Assembly (NCBI GenBank): GCA_945870465.1
Contig: CAMBSS010000150.1
Coordinates: forward strand, 1-9,823
From: Bordetella parapertussis
GTDB lineage: Bacteria; Pseudomonadota; Gammaproteobacteria; Burkholderiales; SG8-41
Direction of reading: 5' to 3'
DNA length: 9,823 nucleotides
In this document: positions 6,267 through 9,823 of the stretch, in pieces
Layout of the letters: every line of letters starts with the position of its first letter
How positions within the stretch are numbered: the stretch's first letter is position 1
Translations under genes and position numbers: made by a program
Notes under the pieces: generated by a model
Database searches by the model: none
Seen by the model: only the letters and a program-made list of their open reading frames with translations
Told to the model about the DNA's origin: nothing

Positions 6267-7058
6267 ATGAGGATTAACCAGACCACCTTGCACAAGATGG
6301 TGCAGGACGGCGAGAAGATCACGATGCTGACCTGCTACGACGCGAGTTTTGCCGCGGTGCTCGACGCCGCGGGCGTGGATACGCTGCTGATCGGCGATTC
6401 GCTCGGCATGGTGCTGCAGGGCCATGACTCGACGCTGCCGGTCACGCTCACCGACGTTATTTATCACACGGCCTGTGTTGCGCGCGGTTCCAAACGCGCG
6501 TGGATCATCGCCGACATGCCGTTCGGCACATTCCAGACCGGTCCCGCGGATGCGTTCAGGAATGCGGCGCAGTTGATGGCGGCCGGCGCGCAGATGGTCA
6601 AGGTCGAAGGCGGTGAAACCATGGTCGAGACCATCCGCTTTCTGACGGCGCGCGGCATACCGGTATGCGGCCACCTGGGGCTCACGCCGCAGTCAGTCAA
6701 CACGCTGGGTGGCTACCGCATCCAGGGCAAGACCGACTCCCAGGCGAAACAATTGATCGCCGAAGCAAAAATGCTGGAAGAGGCCGGCGCCGGTATGCTG
6801 GTGCTGGAGCTGATTCCCGCTGCGCTGTCGCGCCAGGTGACTGCGGCGTTGCGCATCCCGACCATAGGCATAGGCGCGGGTGTTGATTGCTCGGGCCAGG
6901 TCCTCGTCCTGCACGACATGCTCGACGTCTATCCCGGCAAGAAAGCGCGTTTCGTCAAGAATTTCCTCACCGGTGCCGGCAGCGTGCAAGGCGCGGTCGA
7001 GGCCTACGTGCGTGAAGTCAAAGCGAAGACGTTTCCCGCGGCCGAGCATTCTTATTAG
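6267..7058 (+). CDS. panB: Ketopantoate hydroxymethyltransferase
   Basis: PanB transfers a hydroxymethyl group from methylene-tetrahydrofolate to ketoisovalerate, giving ketopantoate, the first committed step to pantothenate and CoA. The 263-residue product matches the E. coli enzyme in length and almost exactly in numbering. [10 protein letters not shown] lies near 20-29 and [20 protein letters not shown] at 41-60, with Mg ligand D44. IADMPFG holds D83, and VKVEGG at 111-116 holds K112 and E114. [10 protein letters not shown] holds H136, and LELIPAALS holds the catalytic E181. The TIM-barrel end [20 protein letters not shown] is also intact. The start is fixed by AAAGGAG. It lies 107 bp after the kinase and 122 bp before panC, each gap holding a repeat. 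Its folate cofactor links it to folK upstream. Confidence 0.97.
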   Translation: MRINQTTLHKMVQDGEKITMLTCYDASFAAVLDAAGVDTLLIGDSLGMVLQGHDSTLPVTLTDVIYHTACVARGSKRAWIIADMPFGTFQTGPADAFRNAAQLMAAGAQMVKVEGGETMVETIRFLTARGIPVCGHLGLTPQSVNTLGGYRIQGKTDSQAKQLIAEAKMLEEAGAGMLVLELIPAALSRQVTAALRIPTIGIGAGVDCSGQVLVLHDMLDVYPGKKARFVKNFLTGAGSVQGAVEAYVREVKAKTFPAAEHSY

Positions 7059-7061
7059 GAT

Positions 7062-7175
7062 CGAGGATTGAGGATTGAGGCTCTAGCACTAGGAGCCTTA
7101 GTGCTCGCGTCAATTCCTGCCGCTTGGATTGGATTAGAATAGCGCTCCCTCAATCCTCGCTCCTCAATCCTGCTT
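7062..7175. repeat. GAGGATT-heptamer inverted repeat (panB/panC gap)
   Basis: Two copies of GAGGATT plus GAGG (from 7063) face a right arm with CCTCAATCCT twice (7148-7174). The 12-mer CGAGGATTGAGG at 7062-7073 is an exact reverse complement of 7148-7159. Between the arms is a smaller hairpin, 7085-7105, with seven exact pairs (AGCACTA/TAGTGCT), extendable by one wobble and one G-C pair over a 3-nt loop. No T-run follows, so a classical terminator is not supported. The right arm occupies the position where a panC ribosome site should be. Confidence 0.8.
7135..7140 (+). promoter_or_regulatory. Candidate -10 element for panC
   Basis: TAGAAT followed by AGCGCT lies inside the panB/panC gap, about 40 bases before the panC ATG. 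It shares the TAnnAT(T)AGCG form with the candidates before hda and before the small CxxC gene. A -35 is not obvious. If used, the panC leader would be about 34 nt and consist mostly of the right arm of the heptamer repeat. Confidence 0.35.
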
Positions 7176-7180
7176 TCAAC

Positions 7181-8011
7181 ATGGACGTCATCCATTCGGT
7201 CGCCGCCTTGCGCGAACGCCTGCAGCGCGAGCCGAACAACGTGTTCGTGCCGACGATGGGCAATCTGCACGCTGGCCACATCCAGTTGATCAATCTCGCC
7301 AAGCCGCGCGCTGCGTGCACGGTGGTGAGCATTTTCGTCAATCGGCTGCAGTTCGGCCCCAAGGAGGATTTCGAGCGCTACCCGCGTACGCTGGAGGCGG
7401 ATTGCGAGAAGCTGCGCGCGGCGGGCGTTGACGTCGTGTTCGTCCCCGACGAAAAAGAGATTTATCCGGCGCCGCAGACCTACGTGGTCGAGCCTTCCGA
7501 CCTGCAGCACATCCTCGACGGCGCGGCGCGCCCGGGACATTTCCGCGGAGTGGCAACCGTGGTGCTCAAACTTTTCAACATGGTGTCGCCGCACTCGGCG
7601 ATCTTCGGCAAGAAGGATTACCAGCAGTGCCTGGTGCTGACCAACATGGTGCGCCAGTTGGCATTGCCAATCGATCTCATACTGGCCGAGACCGTGCGCG
7701 CGGCGGACGGGCTCGCGCTGTCTTCGCGCAATGCTTATCTGTCGGCCGACGAGCGCCGCGAAGCGCCGCGCCTCTATCAGCAATTGTGCAAGGCGCGCGA
7801 CGAGCTCAGCAGCGGCGCGCGCGATTACCAGCGTATCGAGCTCGACGTCATGGCCGAACTCGCGCACCACGGCTGGAAACCGGATTACATCGCGGTGCGC
7901 CGGCAAAGCGACCTGCAGCCGCCGCAGAACGGCGAGCGCGGGCTGGTGGTGCTGGCGGCGGCCCGGCTCGGTAAAACGCGCCTCATCGACAACATTGAGA
8001 CCAACGGCTGA
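7181..8011 (+). CDS. panC: Pantothenate synthetase
   Basis: PanC condenses pantoate with beta-alanine using ATP, via a pantoyl-adenylate, to give pantothenate. The 276-residue product is close to the usual 280. The nucleotide-binding HIGH-type motif is PTMGNLHAGH at 24-33. SIFVNRLQFGPKEDFERYPRT at 50-70 lines the pantoate pocket. GHFRGVATVV near 119-128, IFGKKDYQQ near 141-149 and SSRNAYLS at 181-188 (KMSKS-like loop) are all intact. Start ATG 7181 is chosen because the family domain begins there; an in-frame TTG at 7124 would translate the repeat arm. No Shine-Dalgarno sequence precedes ATG 7181, which is unusual beside panB. PanB and PanC perform two steps of the same pathway; panD and panE are not in the window. 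Confidence 0.96.
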   Translation: MDVIHSVAALRERLQREPNNVFVPTMGNLHAGHIQLINLAKPRAACTVVSIFVNRLQFGPKEDFERYPRTLEADCEKLRAAGVDVVFVPDEKEIYPAPQTYVVEPSDLQHILDGAARPGHFRGVATVVLKLFNMVSPHSAIFGKKDYQQCLVLTNMVRQLALPIDLILAETVRAADGLALSSRNAYLSADERREAPRLYQQLCKARDELSSGARDYQRIELDVMAELAHHGWKPDYIAVRRQSDLQPPQNGERGLVVLAAARLGKTRLIDNIETNG

Positions 8012-8035
8012 CATGCCGGACGGGCGATTGCCTGT

Positions 8036-8041
8036 TACTAT
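8036..8041 (+). promoter_or_regulatory. Candidate -10 element for the small CxxC gene
   Basis: TACTAT followed by TAGCGCT ends eight bases before ATG 8049. Initiation at the usual distance would fall at or next to the start codon, giving a leaderless or nearly leaderless transcript. This would fit the absence of a Shine-Dalgarno site. No -35 box is clear, so this is speculative. Confidence 0.28.
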
Positions 8042-8048
8042 TAGCGCT

Positions 8049-8249
8049 ATGGATGCCAAAATCACCACTCCGACCGCTGAAATCAAAAAGCGGTTCTGCA
8101 GCACCGGCAGTCACTGGACCACCGGCGAGTTCAAAAAAATCGGCACCACGCGCTGGATCTGCCTTGCGTGCTACAAGCGCCGTCAGGCCGAACTGCGCAA
8201 TCTGAAGAAAAACAAGTTGCTCGCCGCTGGCGCCACCGCCAAGAAGTAG
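8049..8249 (+). CDS. Small basic CxxC protein, possible zinc ribbon
   Basis: I do not recognise a named family. The 66-residue product has three cysteines and one histidine arranged C17-x4-H22 ... C38-x2-C41, which could form a single zinc site. It carries 16 Lys/Arg against 4 Asp/Glu, suggesting nucleic-acid contact. The segment after C41 (YKRRQAELRNLKKNK) looks like a basic helix. No signal peptide or membrane segment is seen. ATG 8049 is favoured; an in-frame ATG at 8013, just after the panC stop, would add 12 residues. Neither has a ribosome site. GC content and codon choice look like the neighbours, and stop codons block all other readings of this length on the plus strand with comparable composition. 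A cytosolic housekeeping or RNA-associated role is only a guess. Confidence 0.7.
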   Translation: MDAKITTPTAEIKKRFCSTGSHWTTGEFKKIGTTRWICLACYKRRQAELRNLKKNKLLAAGATAKK

Positions 8250-8271
8250 CGCCGCGCGCTTTAGCGCAATC

Positions 8272-8280
8272 CGGGAGGAG
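8272..8280 (+). promoter_or_regulatory. Ribosome binding site of first Bug gene
   Basis: CGGGAGGAG ends five bases before ATG 8286 and is the strongest Shine-Dalgarno match in the window. It fixes the start of the receptor gene and suggests higher translation than in the coupled genes upstream. The 36-bp gap also holds GCGCTTTAGCGC, a 12-nt palindrome-like element too short to call a terminator. Confidence 0.8.
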
Positions 8281-8285
8281 TCGTC

Positions 8286-9251
8286 ATGCAGCAGTTTCTG
8301 CGGCGCTTGTGCGCCTTGTTTTGCCTGTGTGCGGCGGTTGTAGTGCAGGCGCAGGATTATCCGCAGCGCCCCATCCGCATGATCATCGGCCTGCCGCCCG
8401 GCGGTTCCACCGACATCATGGGCCGCCAGCTGGCGGCAAAACTCGCGGAGCGCTTCGGCCAGCAGGTCGTGGTGGACAACCGGGCGGGCGCCAGCGGCAT
8501 CATAGGCGCCGAGCTCGTCGCCAAATCGCAGCCGGACGGCTATACGCTGATGATGGCAGGCGGTTCGTTCGGCACCATCTCCAGCCTGTATACGAAACTG
8601 TCGTTCGACACGACCCGGGATTTCGCGCCGATCGCGCTGTTCGCGACCTCGCCGTATGTGTTCGTCGTGCATCCGTCATTGCCGGTGAATTCGATGCAGG
8701 AATTTTTCGCCTATGCCAAGGCGCGGCCCGGCCAGATCAACTTCGCGGGTTCGACACCGGGCTCCGTGCAACGCCTTTCCGGCGAACTGCTAAAGCGAAC
8801 CGTGGGATTCGACATGCTGTACGTGCCGTATAAAGGCACCGGCGTGCTGTTGCCGGATTTGATCGGCGGGCGTTTGCAGGCCGCCATCGACAACGTGCTG
8901 GTGGTGGTGCCGTACATGAAAAGCGGCGCGTTGCGCGGGTTGGCGGTGACGAGCGCCAAGCGCTCCGTGGTCGTGCCCGAATTGCCGACCATCGCGGAAT
9001 CCGGCGCGCCCGGATTTCAGTCGGGCGGCTGGTTCGGCGTGCTCGGGGCAGCCGGCACGCCGCCCGCAATCATCAAGAAGCTCAACGCCGAAATTTCCAG
9101 CGTCATGCAGCAGGCCGACGTGCGCGACCGCCTGCTCGCACAGGGCGCCGAACCGCTGTGGGGGCCGCCCGACGAACTGAAGAAATTGCTCGCGCGCGAG
9201 CGCGAGCTGTGGAGCAAGGTGATCCGCGAGGCCGGCATCAAGCCCGACTAG
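8286..9251 (+). CDS. Bug-family (TctC-type) periplasmic solute receptor
   Basis: Bug proteins are periplasmic binding proteins that capture small carboxylates or related solutes, classically for tripartite tricarboxylate transporters. The 321-residue product has an N-terminal signal peptide (basic MQQFLRR, then a hydrophobic core) with probable cleavage after VQA near residue 22. The mature protein begins with the family hallmark YPQRPIRMIIGLPPGGSTDI, in which the PGGSTD loop binds a ligand carboxylate. VVVDNRAGASGIIGAELVAK near 61-80, PDGYTL, the second-lobe VPYKGTG and the IGGRLQAAIDN segment follow. Length is typical. No TctA or TctB membrane gene is beside it, which is common for this family in betaproteobacteria, where hundreds of orphan copies can occur. 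The ligand is unknown. It is convergent with a second Bug gene. Confidence 0.94.
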   Translation: MQQFLRRLCALFCLCAAVVVQAQDYPQRPIRMIIGLPPGGSTDIMGRQLAAKLAERFGQQVVVDNRAGASGIIGAELVAKSQPDGYTLMMAGGSFGTISSLYTKLSFDTTRDFAPIALFATSPYVFVVHPSLPVNSMQEFFAYAKARPGQINFAGSTPGSVQRLSGELLKRTVGFDMLYVPYKGTGVLLPDLIGGRLQAAIDNVLVVVPYMKSGALRGLAVTSAKRSVVVPELPTIAESGAPGFQSGGWFGVLGAAGTPPAIIKKLNAEISSVMQQADVRDRLLAQGAEPLWGPPDELKKLLARERELWSKVIREAGIKPD

Positions 9252-9292
9252 CGCGGCGGGCCCCGCGGGCTATCTCAAAAATCCAGTTGAAT

Positions 9293-9360
9293 CCGTTCGT
9301 GCTGAGGTATCGAAGCATGAACGCCCGTCCCTTCACCCTTCTATACATCAGGGCGAACGG
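9293..9360. repeat. Paired extragenic hairpins between convergent Bug genes
   Basis: Hairpin one pairs 9294-9303 (CGTTCGTGCT) with 9314-9323, ten pairs including one wobble, around GAGGTATCGA. Hairpin two pairs CCGT...TCACCCT (9325-9339) with AGGGCGAACGG (9350-9360), imperfect with a 4-nt insertion. The two resemble the dispersed CCGTTCG...CTGAG...TCGAA...CGAACGG repeat found between genes in many betaproteobacteria, here decayed. Lying between two gene ends, they could stop transcription from both sides, but there is no T-run. Confidence 0.7.
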
Positions 9361-9379
9361 CTTTTAAGGCGGCGTCCCG

Positions 9380-9823
9380 CTACTGCTCCACTTTCACGTT
9401 CGCATCGACGATTATCTTCGCGAACTTCGCAGATTCCGCGCGCAGGAAATCGCGGAACTGCTCCGGCGTGGTGGGCGCCGGCTCGAACCCGAGTTCCCTT
9501 AACTTGCCCGCGATCTCCGGCGTCTTCAACGCCTGCACGATGGTGACGTTCAGTTTGCGGATGATCGGGTCGGGCGTCGCCGACGGTGCGTACATGCCGA
9601 AGAAATTAACCAGTTCGAAAGTCGACAGCGGCTTGTATTCGGCGATCGCCGGCACGTCGGGCAGAACAGAGGCGCGCGTAAGCGACGTCACCGCGATTGG
9701 CCGCAGTTTCCCGCTCTGAATAAAAGGCAGCGACGCGCCTATGCTGGCAAACGTATAGGTCACGTGCTTGCCGGCGGTGTCGGCGAGCTGCGGCGCCGCG
9801 CCTTTGAACGGGATGTGCTGGAC
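9380..9823 (-). CDS. Bug-family (TctC-type) solute receptor, C-terminal part
   Basis: The gene enters from the right edge; 147 C-terminal residues are visible, so signal peptide and first lobe are missing. The readable frame extends to base 9823 beyond the internal GTG at 9763. It contains VQHIPFKGAAPQLAD (the family's VPYKG-type loop), SGKLRPIAVTSLTRASVLPDVPAI at about 40-60 of the visible part, FFGMYAPSATPDPIIRKLN and a C-terminal helix ending KVEQ. These match the second half of the neighbouring Bug protein in order but differ widely in sequence, so this is a paralogue, not a recent duplicate. The final residues lack the basic tail seen in some members. Ligand is unknown. It is convergent with the first Bug gene across 128 bp of repeats. 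Confidence 0.92.
   Translation of the reverse strand, partial: VQHIPFKGAAPQLADTAGKHVTYTFASIGASLPFIQSGKLRPIAVTSLTRASVLPDVPAIAEYKPLSTFELVNFFGMYAPSATPDPIIRKLNVTIVQALKTPEIAGKLRELGFEPAPTTPEQFRDFLRAESAKFAKIIVDANVKVEQ

Noticed and set aside
7085..7105. Hairpin AGCACTA/TAGTGCT after panB as a Rho-independent terminator
   Set aside because: The stem is good, but the following bases are CGCGTC rather than a T-run; it is kept only as part of the repeat.
6160..7175. Heptamer blocks considered as a CRISPR array
   Set aside because: Units are 7 nt without unique spacers of regular length, and no cas gene is present.
7055..8104. Minus-strand open frame of 349 codons across panC
   Set aside because: It is antisense to panC, which has a full motif set. 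The product is Arg/Ala/His-rich with no domain, as expected for a GC-rich shadow frame, and it ends in the repeat.
9241..9271. AGCCCG ... CGGGCT stem over the first Bug stop codon as a terminator
   Set aside because: Only six base pairs close a 19-nt GC-rich interior that can pair in other ways, and no T-run follows. It may add to termination but cannot be called.

Overview
The window looks like chromosomal DNA from a GC-rich betaproteobacterium, probably Burkholderiales or a close relative. The basis is protein character (I could not run a search): the gene order purM / hda / HAD phosphatase / pcnB / folK / deoxynucleoside kinase / panB / panC is one I associate with betaproteobacteria, and two Bug (TctC-type) solute receptors, a family greatly expanded there, close the window.

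Layout. At the left edge is the 5' end of purM on the minus strand (1-125, TTG start), divergent from a long run of plus-strand genes. These are hda (regulatory inactivation of DnaA), a HAD-IB phosphatase, a BtuC/FecC-type permease and its BtuD/FecE-type ATPase, pcnB (poly(A) polymerase), folK (folate synthesis), a dNK-type deoxynucleoside kinase, panB and panC (pantothenate synthesis). A 66-residue basic CxxC protein of unknown function follows, then a complete Bug receptor. A second Bug receptor, convergent and cut by the right edge, fills 9380-9823.

How the genes work together. Neighbouring genes are tightly coupled: HAD/permease abut as TGAATG; permease/ATPase and pcnB/folK overlap as ATGA; folK and the kinase are bridged by a 21-codon frame that overlaps both. 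Themes are replication control (Hda), nucleotide and cofactor supply (PurM, kinase, FolK, PanB, PanC) and RNA turnover (PcnB). The two-gene importer is the odd member, with no binding protein or outer-membrane receptor beside it.

The notable non-coding content is repeats. Four gaps each carry a different inverted repeat: decamer-based arms at hda/HAD, heptamer-based arms at kinase/panB and at panB/panC, and hairpins between the convergent Bug genes. The pcnB leader has a 20-nt direct repeat. I saw no rRNA, tRNA, CRISPR array, transposase or prophage gene. No wholly new multi-gene system is evident; the best leads are the repeats, the small CxxC protein, the folK-kinase bridging frame and the orphan importer pair.
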